Below, piece by piece: positions 30,879 through 43,649 of a stretch of DNA of 64,000 nucleotides. The notes under the pieces were generated by a model, which had not been told where the DNA came from, did no database searches, and saw only the letters and a program-made list of their open reading frames with translations. A program made the position numbers and the translations under genes. The stretch is from Mesotaenium endlicherianum. Taxonomy: Eukaryota; Streptophyta; Zygnematophyceae; Zygnematales; Mesotaeniaceae. The stretch's first letter is position 1. The number at the start of each line of letters is the position of its first letter. The stretch spans positions 148,682-212,681 of the forward strand of contig WELA01009900.1 of the NCBI GenBank assembly GCA_009602735.1, in the 5' to 3' direction.

Positions 30879-33075
30879 GAATGGCTCCCATTGCGAAGTT
30901 TGATGCGTCCGTGATGATGGTGAAAGGGAGCTCTGGACTTGCAATTGCCAACACACGTGCCCGTGTCAACAGCTCCTCAATCTTCTCAAAGGCTTGCTGC
31001 TCCTTGTCACCCCATAGCCACTTCTCCTGCTTCTTCAACATGTCCGTGAGCGGTGCACACACCTTGGCAAATCCTTCAATGAAGCATTGACAATAATTTT
31101 TCATATCGAGGATACTCCTGAGTTGATGAATATCAACAGGTACCGGCCAATCTCTGACTGCTTGCACCTTCTTTTGCTCCACCTTGACTCCTTCAGCTCC
31201 CACTATGTGCCCAAGAAAATCGACTTCCTTGAGACAGAAGTCGCACTTGCTCATCTTCCTATATAACTTCTGATCTCTCAAGACCTCCAACACCTTCCTC
31301 AGATGCTCCACATGCTCCTCCAAGGACTTCGAATAGATCAAGATGACGTCCAAAATTACCACCACAAACTGGTCCAAATAGGGTCTGAAGATACTATTCA
31401 TGAGTCCCATGAATGTAGCAGGTGCATTAGTCAACCCAAAAGGCATGATTGTGAACTCAAATAAACCATAACGAGTCCTGAAAGCCGTCTTTTGAACGTC
31501 TCCTTCCGCAATCCGTACCTGATGATAGCCACTCCTCAAATCGATCTTGGAAAAATACTTCGCCCCGACAAGCCTGTCAATCAACTCGTCCACTCGTGGA
31601 AGTGGGTACTTGTTCTTGATGGTGACCTTGTTGAGTGCCGGATAGTCGACACACATTCTCATAGTTTCATCCTTCTTCTTCACAAATAAGACTGGCGCTG
31701 CAAATGGAGACTTGCTGGGTTGGATGAATTCCTTCTCCAATAACTATGCCAGCTGCTTCTTCAACTCATCCAACTCCGCAAACGATTCTCGATAGGCGGG
31801 TCTCACTGGTGGCTTGCTCCTTGGTTCCAACTCGATCTTGTGCTCCATAGCTCTTTGTGGAGGTAATCCTGCAAATAGCTCCTTAGGAAACACGCACTTG
31901 AATTCCTCCAACAGTTGGGCTATGCTCCTTCTGAGCAAGGACTACTTGCTCCTTCAACGATGTACATTTGCCCAGGCTATCAAGATTCACGCTTGCTCCA
32001 TCTGATGACCTGGCCAGGGCCACCGAAGCAAAGTTCATCTCCTTCACCTGATTCGCCCTGCATAGCTTCTTAACTTGCAAGCTCGATAGAAGGCAGTTAC
32101 TTGTGGTCATATCTACCTCCACTTGTTTTTCGCTGTCTCCATTCAACCATCACGCCCTTGGACTTTCACTTGTCCTGTGCTCCAGTGCCCTTGAGGGTTG
32201 GCTTTTCTTAGCCATGGTAGGCCCAATATCACCACTCCTTCCACGATGATAGGCTTGTCAACATCTCGTCTTTCGCTTCTGGGAAGGCTCGTGGGGATAA
32301 CCTCCTTGTGAGTTCTCGTCTTCACGCCAGTAGACACCCCAGAACGACTTACTGGCGTCCTCCTTTTTCCTGCTGTTGAGGTTGCTTCGCCTTCACATGA
32401 CAGTCTCGAGCCAGATGTCCAGGCTTGCCGCAATTATAGCAGGGTCCTCTCGGCTTAAAATTCTGCTGCCTGCGCTGGTACTGAACAAGTCCCAACTCCA
32501 CAGGTACTGGACCTTGATCACTCGTGCTTGGCGCTTGAGATCCAAAGTGTCGATATCCTTCAAAGTTGTGGCTGCCCCATTGCCTCCGACTATACTCCAC
32601 AGCGTCAATCCTTGTTGCCAATGCCATCATTTCTCCAAGACTGGTAGGGTCCTTGAGCGCTACTTCCTTGGTTACATTTGGCTTGAGTCCCCTCTTGAAC
32701 TTGTCCATCATCTGCGACTCGTGCATGGATGGACATTGAAGCACCAGCTCGTTGAAGCGCGATACATACTCCTGAACGCTTCCTCGTTGATGAAGGCGCA
32801 CCTATAGATCTCGAGCGGTAGCCTCGGGTGCAATAGGTTGAAATTGCCTCTTCAAGCCTTCAAATAACTGATCAATAGTAGCAGGAACTCCAGACACCTG
32901 CTCCTGTTGCTCATACCAAGCTCCAGCACTCTTCTGCAGCAAAGTTATGACAAAGGCGACTTGCCCGTCGAGCGTGAGCGCAGAATACTCCATAAACTTC
33001 TTCACTCCAAAATTCCATTGATGAACAGGCGGCGATCCACGCTCTCCAGTATACACTTCAGGCTTAGGCGGTTAG
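30879..33075 (-). pseudogene. gag-pol: Element B gag, protease remnant and RT, decayed
   Basis: Read on minus from about 33075: Gag (TGERGSPPVHQWNFGVKKF, then RFNELVLQCP) with an in-frame stop at about 32800 and a CCHC knuckle (CYNCGKPGHLARDC). Next comes a protease remnant lacking the catalytic D-S/T-G region but keeping GLPWLRKANPQ. A frameshift and a TAG (near 31743) lie before RT. RT runs to the RNase H start ([12 protein letters not shown]), where A5 cuts it. The RT active site reads LDVI where LDDI is expected, so the second Asp is lost. Multiple lesions make this an old, dead copy. Confidence 0.83.
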
Positions 33076-35968
33076 ATTAAGTTCGGATATATTAAATTAT
33101 AGATATTATAGAGGTACATCAAAGTAAATATGAGACATGTCTGTAGCTATGGTAGGTAGATAGATTTATATATAATGTAGGTATAATTTGTAGGTGATTT
33201 TTACGTAGTTATATAGTTATTTGTAGGTATACATTGTTAGCAAGTGTAGACATAAACCTATAAATAAATCCTAGGTAGGTTCAGTGTTGTTTGTAGATTA
33301 CCTTGCTAATAAAATTCAGTGGTTCAAATTCATCTGAGCTAGAAAACCTGACGAGAAATTACTGATTTTATGCCACCGACAAATCTTATATAGGATGCGA
33401 CTCAACCGACTGAGTGGATAACTATAACGCCTCTCGACCCCCTTGTTAAATTGTGACTTGTGTTGGTAAATCGCGTCCTCTCCATGTCGGTGCACTTTGT
33501 ACTCATACTTTGAGAATGCCTCTCAAGAATCTTGAGCTTGAGATGTAAAACGTTTAAAAGGCACTCTAGAAATTCGCTTCTCAAGAGTCGATTCTCAAGC
33601 GATTGGAGGCCGCGACGAAAAAAATATTGTGTAGATGAGTATGGACCTTCATGTTATTTTGGAGCTCGCTTGTCGTGCCTAACAACGTCGGACCCCTGGC
33701 GTGTGCGTGGCTTCTCAGCACGGGTGCTTTCGACCCGGTTGACGTGTCGGTGCATCGCTGCACGTGGAGAATCGACCGGGTTGATCGTCCCTTGCACGTG
33801 TGTCAGTGACAGACTAGTTGGGGTTTGACCCATTCCTGGTCTTCTTGCACTTGCTTCATGCGGTGAGGCATCCCACACTCAGTCCTTCCCATGATCAACC
33901 AGTTCCTCATTCAACACTTAGCATAAATTTTTGAGAAGATAGCTTATCTTCAGTTTCCCTTACAAGTAAGGACAGAAGCGTCTTACTTCCACACAGGCTT
34001 TTGCCCAAGTTGAGGGTTTACAGAATGAACAAGTTTGTAGTTTGCAGAAATCACGTCTAAGCAGCTTAACAGGCAATGCCAGATTCAGAGAAAATCGCCC
34101 TTCAAGGCTTTCGCTTAATTTTCGCAAGTCACAGCTCACAAAGGTCTGAAACTGCACATCTATGCTGGCCTGGTCTGAGCTCTTCGCTCAACACCGCGCC
34201 TTAACAGCTCTTCACTGCTCGGCTGGGCTCACTCAGTTCTTCACTGAGAGCTTCACTTGTTAATACTACTCTTGCTATCAGCAATTCGACAGTTGAGACT
34301 TCTGAGAACTTGGAAACTAACACAGCACTCACCATTTTAAGTGACCCTCGCACGCTTGTGGAGTTTGACCCAAATCTGTGCTAATCTCCTAAGAGATTCT
34401 ATTTTGCAGCTCTTTACTTTCTACCAGATCCTCTCTTGGGAACTCCTGAGGTCTAACCTTTCTATGATACACTTAGGAAGAAATCTTTCAGCGTCGGCAG
34501 AAGCGTGGCGTCTCGGCCCTTTTATGGCCTTGGGAACTCCTTCTTCTTTGCGCTCCTTCTGCTCCTTCAGCTTCCTTTGATAATGATGCGAGCAAGAACG
34601 AGGCAGCTTCAGGCAGGACTCGTGCCTTTCACAGGCACCACACATTATCCTCTCTCGAGAATGCCAGTGCTTAGTCACAGCGCTTAGCTTGCATGCCGTC
34701 CTTACCCAGCAGTTCTCTCACCGCTTAGAAGTTGTCATTCAGCATGCATGCATGCATTGGGATGGTCGCGCGTGACCGCTTATCCTTTCACCTGACAATC
34801 ACGCCTATGTGGCTATCTGGCAGCGTTTAAGATGAACGCTCAAGCCGCGACTAGTCACCTGAGGGTCTTGGCCGAGGTGGCACACAACGCCTTTGCAACA
34901 TCCCTGCTGTACTTGGCTTGGATAGCCGATTGATCTTTACCTTTCTTGGCACTTGCTGGGCTGGCTCATTGCTGGTTCCATACCCCTAGCCTTTCGGCTG
35001 ACTACTTCGTCCAAATCCCCATCCATTCCTTGGTGTGGGTTTGACGTGTCGTGACCACTTTGACAGTGATAACGACTTTGACATGACCGCTGACTGAGAT
35101 GCCTCGGTCCTCTGGTCGGTGAGTCAACGCTGACTTCCCGTACCTGGGCGGCCGTGACTTGCGCTGCGCATGCGGCACCGTCAAGTGGATAGCAGTCGCG
35201 ACACGCTCCACTTTGATAAATACGTACCCCCTTTTTTTTCAGTTTGGTGCGGGTTTTATGGGAGCAGCTTTACATCTCGTTGTCGTGTTGAATGTGGACG
35301 TTTTCACTTGTGTGAGACGTTCCTGTTTTGACATCAAGCACAATGAACGTGTCGTTTGCAGGTAAATTACATTGCGCGTCGTCTCATCCCTTTTGAGTAC
35401 ACGTTAGCATGCGTGACCATGTTACAGTCGTTTGCGGCTTGTTCGGAAGCACTCGGCAGTCCAAATGGCACTCTCTAGCGGGAGTCCCTGTTGTCACCTG
35501 TTGAGTGTGTCATAGAAGGGATGATTGTCTAGTCGGACCATGCATCATCAGCGTGTACAAGCTAGCCTGCTGAATGCTGCCGAGTGCTGCTGAGAGTTGA
35601 CTGCAAATTACAGGGCTGTGTCTTATCGATACCGTGCTTCTTGCCCTCGGCAGAATTGAGCAGTGATTTCATACTTCCGACTTTGAGAAAGTAGAGACCG
35701 CAGCAATAGAGAATAACAGTGGGTTACGCGAGTGCGGCTAGACATTACTATTTCAAAACTGTTATTAGGCAGCCATCATGGTACAGCTCAAACTCCTGTC
35801 GTACCTCTACATTTCCGAGTTGGTCAGCCATTTTCGGCATTTGAGCTGGTCATTTTACGTATAATTTTGATCACATGGCTGGTTTTTTTGTCGTAAGGCT
35901 CACCTGATGTACTGTATATAACACTCCTAATTTCTTCATATTTTTTCGGTTGTTCTTTATTGGCTTAG
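33076..35968. other. Intergenic stretch, AT-rich then mixed; no gene recognised
   Basis: 33076-33300 is very AT-rich with several imperfect TGTAGGTATA-like repeats. The rest is unique-looking DNA with only short ORFs and CACGTG-type motifs near 33765. It may hold the missing 5' end of element B and the promoter and first exon of the DUF3754 gene, but I cannot place either. Confidence 0.5.
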
Positions 35969-38900
35969 ACGTCTCTTGTGGACCGCCCGTCGAAGATAAA
36001 GAACGTCATGAATCTGGATAGGGAATCAGTCATCACCACTATAAAGCCCCTCTTCGTGTCCACCCTGGCGGAACTTATTCGTAAGTAGGCGAAAACTTAT
36101 CCTTTTTTAAGGACCAATTACGGTGCACCATAATGCGGCCGTGTTAATTAAGTTGCCCGCTCCTTATCATATACTGTGACCTCCCATTGTCTTTCTAGTA
36201 TTACATCTCCTTTCTATATTATTGTGCTGTGCTTCTAGCAGTTGCTGTCTGTAACTGATGATTGGCACCCCCTCCGCTTGTTTCCAAAACGTGGTGCATT
36301 TTTTGTGGTGCGCGGGTACTTTATATATGCGATACGAAGTGACAAGTATTTGTATGCGATAGGTCATGCATATGAGCTGAAGGATACGCTCCATTGTCTG
36401 CACAGGAAATGAAGCCGACTCTCAGGACTTTCTGCTGCTGTGCACAAGAATAGAGGCAACTATCCGGGCTTGGTATGTTCGGCAAGCAGATGAGCTTCTG
36501 GTAAGAGTTGTTGCTTCCCTCTGTTCTCTTGCTTCCGAGGGATGCCTTCGCTTGCTCACTCAGTTGCTTTGCCTCGGCTGCTGGAAGGTCCTCTGTTGTC
36601 GTCCTCCTATGGATTGACGGACCATTTTATATTTTCATCAAGACTTGCTTGGTTCCGTTCAACCTTTGAATTTAGGTGCAATAGACAGCTTCGACTTCAA
36701 AAAGCACTCATGAGTCATAACAGCACACACTCCCGGTATATCATGCACCAGTTTCTTTTTTGGTTGTTGTCGTAGAATATAGAAGCATTTGTTTCTGACT
36801 GTCCAAGTTGCTAGAAACTGTCTTGGTGTATGAGCCATTATTTTTGCAGGGGTTGTGTCGGTGTCCTTTTGTTGACGAACACAGTTGAGCAGGGCACTTT
36901 GTTTACTCACATTTCAGATTGCTTGACGACACTGCTTCATGTTGACCCGGAGGCTTGAATTCGAATACTACCTATTACTGTGTGTCGCTGCTCATCTATG
37001 AGATTTTTCCTTGACAGCTTAAACTCCTTACATGTGGATTTTTAAACTGCAGGCTACCTGTCGTTTCGATATGCATGCACGGGCGCACGGGTGCTGAGCT
37101 GCATGCCAATGTGTTTCTGGTTATGATGCATGGTCAAAAACCCTAACTAGTGATGCGAACATTGTTGCAGCTCAGGGACCTGATGTGATCCTCACCCATC
37201 GCTGTTCTCCCGTGTCCGTTTCCATGCGCGTGCGCGTGCGTGTGCGTGTGTGTGTGTGTGTCTGTGTGCGTGTGCATTTACGATGATGGTGAACCTGTGC
37301 AGCAACTGCATGACCTGTTCGACCCCAAAGACAGCGGTAAGCGGTTGACGCGGCAGGGCCTGGCTCCTGCGCAAGTGGACAAGCTGGAGAGCAGGTTCCT
37401 GGGCACGCTCGTGCAGACGCTGGAGAAGAGCAACTTCAAGCTCCTGAGCAAGCAGGAGTTTGACACGGCCAAGGCTGGGCACTACCTCCTGGATTTGCCC
37501 ATCACTGTGGATACCGCCAAGGTGATTCTCCCCCCTTGGTTCGCCTGTTGGTCACACACTTGTTCGTGACAACACAGTGACATAAAGCTGTGACAATGAG
37601 CCGTCTAGGAAAGTGCTGATGCCCAATGTCGTGGGCGGTCAGTTTCACTTGTGAGTACGTACCAAAGTAAGCCCCTGCGTCATTCGGCACACCTTACCAT
37701 AACATCTTGTCTGGACGCGGAGGCTCTGTAATCCTGGACGGAGGGGCAGGAGGGAAGTTCCCTACGATGGCTGGAGAGCGTGGCCAAGTTATACAGTGCA
37801 TCACTTGCGGAGGTCCACTGTGGGTGATGCCGGGCTAAAACGTGGAGGCGACAACATTGTTGGTGATGATGTTATGTGCACTTAGTTGCTCGAGACCAAA
37901 GAGGATTCAAGTGACTATTGCATTGGTCCAAAGGCGCTGCCCGTCTCACACGCGTGTTTCTCCTGGGTTTGATTGCAGCTGGACAGGAGGCTTCTGTATC
38001 GTTACTTCAAGGAGCACGCACACGATGACCTGCCACCTTATGCAGAGCAGGTCTGCTCACAATCTCCGCGCTTCTCTCACAGCTTGCGTTTGTAGGATGT
38101 ACTCAGCCTCGTCACATTGCCTGCCAGTCAAGCGCAGTGACTGAGGAGGGTGAGCATGGGAGCATGCCAGTTGTGTTGAACACTCTCGCCGCCCCTGTTG
38201 TTGGTAGGCAAGTGCAGATGTGCGACAGCTCAGGGGTGCGCTCCTCTTGTTTACATCCCACTTCCTTTTGATGTGTCGTAGGCCATTCACACTGCTGCAT
38301 CTGGCTTACACCTCCTGTGCTGCTGCTGTGCTGCTGTGCTGCTGCTACTCTCTGCCTGTGCTCTCTCGTACGATGTGCGTGCAGTACTTGATCTTCAGGA
38401 GGGGCATCGGCACAGACCGCACGGAGGACTACTTCATGAACGAGAAGGTGGACGCCCTTCTGAGCCGCTTGTTCAAGCAGGTCCTCGTCACCCTGAGGTA
38501 AGAAATTAAGCTTGTTGCACACGTATCAATGGCGTGCAATTTTTTTCTTCCTTACACCAAACAAGTCACCAAGCATTCCTATCATCCATTTTTGTGAACG
38601 GGTCCAACAGGCAGTAGACACGGCATACGCACGACATTCCATCGGCAGGGTTGTGTCATTGCGCAGTCTGATCAGCTGGAGGTTGAAGTTAAGCCTGTCA
38701 TGAATGGGGTATGAATCGCCTCATTGCAGAGTGAAGAAGAAGGAGCCCCCACCGGCGAGAGATGTTCTGCTGCTGAGCAAGAAGAACGACATCACGGGCG
38801 CAGACGACGGCCAAGAGATTGAGCGCATCCGCCTGCAGAACATGCCCCTCAGGTATTATAATGTGCCATCTCCTGCCTCAGTAAGGGGGTTCAGTGGAGG

Positions 38901-41900
38901 GGGTTAGATGGAGGGTTCTACTATGGTGCATGGTGTATGTTTTGGGAGGGGTGGATCGCTGAGTAGTTTGGAGTATTTTACAATGTGGATGTGATGGTGG
39001 ACCTTAAGTTGCAAAGGACATTGTACCATTGTCTGCTGAATGCTTGGGAAAAAGTCTTGAGTCTCTCCATACTTTGCTTTCGTTTTTTTCTTTTTCTTTG
39101 GCAGCTTCCGGAACCTGCGGAGCAAAGTTACGCTGCAGGAGCCGACTTTCGAGCGTATCATCCTTGTCTACAGGTATGCTAGCCTTTCCAGGAGTGTGAG
39201 TCTTCCCTGCAACGGTGTGTGCTCCTTTCACCCTTGGTTTGTCCAATGTAGCTCTTTGTAGTGTCTTTCTGCCCAAGGATGGTTTTGACTTCAGTCCTCC
39301 AGCAGCAGACAACAGTCCATGGACACCCTGAGCAAACACGCAAGCTTGTCTGCTTTTTTTGAATCACGTTGATGCACACAGATTGAGTTCATGCATACTT
39401 CCTGAATTGCACAAGCATGTACTAGGTCGTCTAGATGATGTATGCACATGGTCGAGCCAGGTCATCAATGACACAATGCCAAAGCTAGTGCAGGCGTGTC
39501 TGATGTTCTTGTGATCCTAATGGCCTCTTTGTGGTCGTAACATTGGCAGACGTGCAACGACTTCGGAGTCTCCCTCGGACCTTGGCGAACGCTCCATTCA
39601 CATTCGCCACTTTCACGACATCCCCATGGCGGACCTCGAGATTGTCCTGGTGAGCTTCTGCCTTCCCGTTGGTGCCGCCATGCCATGCTTGCATAGTCTG
39701 TCTGGAGCAACAGTCATTGGTTACGTATTCCACTCATTAGTAACTTCCTAGACATTCGTAATAGGCGTATGACACTTTTGTGCCTACGCCTGCTCTGAAT
39801 GTGAGCAGCCGGAGAAGAAGACACCCTCACTGACGCCCCTGGACTGGTTGAGGTTCACCATCACCGCCGTCACTGGCTTTGTAAGCTCTGCTCCTTTTGC
39901 AGCTCGTCTGAGGATTTTGTGGCTACGCAGCTGGGCAGGGTTTTCTTTTAGGTTCTTCGCATGCTGTTCTACGACCTCATGGAGAGAAATGTGGTGAGGA
40001 TGAAAATTCTGATGCTACAGCAAAGACGTTTTGTATGAGTGCATGTCTCGTACACTGGACAGTTAAATAATGTGCATTTGATGGTACAGAGCATGTGGCT
40101 GGAGGGAGTTTGCTGCTCACTTCCACTAGTGTGCACTTTCAGTGTGCATTCTGTTCACGATGAGCTCGGGAGTCGACGGCTGACCAGAGCTGCATGTGAG
40201 ACGTGGCAGGCGCTCTTCATGGGAGCCCTGGAGGGCAAGCAGGGCAGCATGGCAGTGGCCTTTGCCATCCTTGCTACCTGCCTCTCCTACTTCAGCCGCG
40301 TCTACTTTGCGTACGTGTGTCTAGCCTCCCCTTTCTTGCAAGCCTGCCCGGTACCGTGCTTGCTGGTAGTTGGGAACAAAGCTGTGGCTGCTGGGGGATA
40401 TAAGCTCACCTATGGGCCTCTGTAAACGACGGTCTCCGGTGTCACGCTATTCAATCGTGTCCGGTGACAGCTCCTCCCAAAATGAATGTTGCAAGTGCTA
40501 ACTTGCAGTGAGCGCACGACTCAGGCCAATGGTTACACCGTGACACTTAGGACCATAATCACTTGCGGTTACGGTTACGAGTGGTATTTGTCTTACCATT
40601 GCGCAAGGAGCTGTGTATCTGAGGTGCTCATAAGAGCTCTGCTAGACTATGGAGACGGTGAAGCTCACTGCGCGGTGCCAGCAGTGCCAGCAAGTACTCA
40701 AGCCTGTGTCTGCTCTGCGAGAATTGCGCTCTCCAGGGTTGCCTACGACTGTAAGCTGAGTGCATCATGCTTGCGCTGCGCTGTTGGCTTGCCAGGTGGC
40801 AGGCGTCCATGGTGAGGTACCAGAACCTGATCCAGAGGTCGATGTACGACAAGCAGCTGGACAGCGGCAAGGGCACTCTGCTGCACCTGTGCGACGACGT
40901 CATCCAGCAGGAGGTATTATTGTTGCATGCATTGTCATATAAGCTCTGACCCTTACACTCTGCAGACTGTCAACGGCAATCAGGTCTGAGTGGTGCGAAA
41001 GGAAAGGGCTTTCTATTTGGCTGAAAAAATTGTCTTGGGCAAACTAAGCAGGAGTGGGGTACTCGTACTTCATGCACAAGCAGCGGGTTGTACTCTGTGT
41101 CAAGTGCAGCAGATTTTTTCATGATTTATTTGTTGCGTGGCTGCCAAGCAAGTCTTGGTTGTCATGAAGTTTGGTAGCTGGCGTCATCTGAGAACTTTGA
41201 ATTACAATATGGGCATCTCACAACGTCTGAACATCCATATTAAATAAGGGTTGATTTGATATACATGTTTGTTTATATGAGCTTTAGTTTCCTGACGAAG
41301 TTCCAGACCTTTTGTGCTCCCTCCTACCAAAGGTGAAACGCTCAAGACTTATAGTCAACAGTATTCTAATACATTCGTGGTATTGGTGCAGGTGAAAGAG
41401 GCGATATTGGCATACTTTGTACTCATGACTCAGGGCAGAGCTGACAAGCAGGTACAAGCTCGCTGATTTCCCTATTGTCTTTCTTTCCTTGCATCTTGTG
41501 GTGCTACACTACTTTGATTGTTTTTGCTCCTGCTTGAATTGTGTTGGGGGGTATAGTGCAAAAGAAGCAACTCAATAGCTTGGCTTCTTCGACAAGGTGG
41601 CTAGAATCCTAGGATGTTCAGTGTTGAAAAACTTACAGATATAAGTGGAAGTATTTGCCCTACCTTGTGTTGATGCTCATGTGAGTTACTGCATGTATTT
41701 TTAACAAATATAGATATTCCTCCCAGGAAAATGCTGGATTTGATTAGAAAGGAGTCTCACGCGAAGTCTGTATTTTGTTGTTTTCTTGACCTGATCTTGC
41801 TTTTCTGCCGTGGTGGCACAGGAGCTGGACCACAAGTGCGAGGTGTTCATGCAGACCGAGTTCAAGGAGACCATCGACTTCGACGTCCAGGATGCTGTCA

Positions 41901-42188
41901 ACAAATTGGTCCGCCTCAACATTGTGAACAAGGTGTGCGTTGAAGTTAGCAGCCTGTTAGTTTCTATAAGGTTCCTCCTTTATGCTTCTGTGTTCTTAAC
42001 TGTGTGCCTGTGTAAATTTGTCCTTGATGTCTTCCTGTGGAAGCTTGAGTTTCCTCCTGATCTTGTGCCTTTGTTCCTTTTGTTGGCTGCAGGATGCCAA
42101 TGGTTACTTCACACACCAGCCACTGAAGCAAGCAAATGACATTATTGGTGTTACAACAGATGAACTTGTTGGCAGTTTGAATTTGTAG
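35969..42188 (+). CDS. DUF3754 (TMEM143-like) membrane protein, 15 exons, 5' end not found
   Basis: Exons: 35969-36080, 36406-36500, 37303-37521, 37979-38050, 38385-38497, 38730-38852, 39105-39173, 39550-39649, 39809-39880, 39952-39993, 40201-40310, 40796-40913, 41392-41451, 41822-41932, 42093-42188. All introns are GT-AG and all phases agree, giving 503 codons without a stop. The product matches the DUF3754 family: FKEHAHDDLPPYAEQYLIFR, then RGIGTDRTEDYF, PTFERIILVYR, two likely membrane segments encoded by exons 9-11, then MYDKQLDSGKGTLLHLCDDV and a C-terminal NEIIGTTTDEL-like end (NDIIGVTTDELVGSLNL). Plant members are predicted organellar membrane proteins of unknown biochemical role. The first exon shown begins after an acceptor (TTGGCTTAG), so at least one upstream exon is missing. 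The first in-frame ATG is 36008. Confidence 0.85.
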
Positions 42189-43355
42189 ATGCTCCCTCGT
42201 CCCAGTCATGTGCCACTCTTTCGGGATTAAGGTCGGTATAGGGTGGAAGCCATTAAGAAGGAACAATGACTGCTCCTCGCGGTGCCATTTACCTTAGAAT
42301 TTAGCCTGCAGTCTTAATGAAGAGTAGGGGCTGTCATAACATGTGCACTGGATGAGGGCTACGTGTTGTTATTGTATATTAGGATGGGAAGGGAGGTTTT
42401 AGTAGTGCATCTGCACTGCTTAATGTACAAATAAGAGCCATCTCTTTGTAACAGTAGTGAGTAACCCCTGTGACAGTTACCCTTGTGATAATAAAATATA
42501 TGTAACTTAAACAAATATTTTGGGAGAACTTTTTTGCCTAGCAATGCTAGTTTCTTAGTATTTTTCAAAATGAAATAACACCTTGAATGGAATATGCAGG
42601 TATACTATCTAAAAGGACACCTACTTTGATCTAAATGTGCATATTTTGCGTGGAGGTGTTACACTTTATTGCTTGCATGGACTAGTCAACAGCGATTAAC
42701 TTACATGCAATAGGATGGTCAAGGAATGTCCACAAAGATAGTAATGGGTATCACTAAAAAAGGTATCCTTGCTTATGTAGCCGATCCTCCAAATGGTGGA
42801 AATGAGGCAAGCAAACTAGAGGTAGACGAATGCGAGTCTGGAACATATGTTCAACTAGTTTGTAGAGTGAGAGTGCTGAAATTTTCAATAGGAAAGGCCT
42901 TCAGTATACTTTTCTACATTAAAGAGCCGGAAAATTATACAAGTGCTAGCTTCATATACATCCTTGTATAATACAGAATTGAGTAGCAAATGAAAGAATA
43001 AATAAATAAAAGAGCGAGCCTTGGTGCACCTCTATGGTATGTGCTATGTTATGTTGGCATGCTGGAATTGGAATAGAATGGCACCTTTGGCTAACTTGTA
43101 ACCTATATAACCTGTTCCTCAAATTCTATATTATCGAATTGCAAGCTAACCTCCGGCAGCAATTTATGTTGCTCCAGTCGGCGGCTTGTCACCACTTTTT
43201 ACCTGAGGTACAGAAAACCACTAGCAGCTTGCTCACCATTGAGTGACAACTGACTTGAGGAGGGGGCTAAAGGATTAAGAGAACCTCAAGAGGGTGCAAC
43301 ATGTGAGATGCTTAATGTCGAATCGGGAAATATTTACGTCGCTGAACTGCCTTGC
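42189..43355. other. 3' flank of the DUF3754 gene; no further gene seen
   Basis: Probable 3' UTR to about 42500 (AATAAAATATATGTAAC near 42491), then AT-richer DNA with short ORFs only. Confidence 0.5.
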
Positions 43356-43649
43356 TTACCATCCGCCGGGAGGGGGCAATAGATCCGAAGCAGTCTCTGT
43401 GCAGGAGTAGTCTATCCTCTTGTCTCGTCGAGCAGGGGGGCTCTTGGGCGTGGAAAAGAAGGGAAGCTCAAATGAGCCTGAAAACAACTCCTCCAACATG
43501 TCTTTGATGGCTTCCGCAGCCGAGAGAGTCGCACTCGCAACATCTGTTCCGTACACGTCAGCTAGAGAGATGGAGGGGGGTGACTCGAGCTCCTCTTCTG
43601 AGCTCTCGTGCAATGAGATGTCCAGACACTCGCCCTCGTTGTCCCCCAT
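43356..43649 (-). CDS. Small acidic ORF, possibly a first exon; function unknown
   Basis: A 97-codon ORF with GC-rich, exon-like composition amid AT-richer DNA. The N-terminal two thirds is acidic (MGDNEGECLDISLHESSEEE). The end is basic and Pro-rich (STPKSPPARRDKRIDYS, then LLPPPGGW). The stop TAA is embedded in ATGGTAAGCAAGG, which is also a strong splice donor, so this may be exon 1 of a longer minus-strand gene. I do not recognise the family and cannot assign a downstream exon. Confidence 0.4.
   Translation of the reverse strand: MGDNEGECLDISLHESSEEELESPPSISLADVYGTDVASATLSAAEAIKDMLEELFSGSFELPFFSTPKSPPARRDKRIDYSCTETASDLLPPPGGW

Larger units (their letters stand above)
19219..33075 (-). 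mobile_element. Element B, a second Ty3/gypsy chromovirus, broken by two insertions
   Basis: Minus-strand element with its own gag and pol, clearly different from family A. Its pieces are gag to RT/RNase H (30879-33075), a short integrase piece (21951-22033), and integrase end plus chromodomain plus LTR (19219-20690). It is interrupted by the solo LTR 20691-21950 and by A5 (22034-30878). Across A5 about 1.3 kb (RNase H and most of integrase) is missing. Gag N terminus and 5' LTR are not recognisable beyond 33075. Confidence 0.75.

Noticed and set aside
40486-40815. ORF beginning around the AERTTQANGY segment as an extra DUF3754 exon
   Set aside because: Exon 40201-40310 joins directly and in phase to 40796-40913 and gives the expected family sequence. 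An extra exon here would break it.
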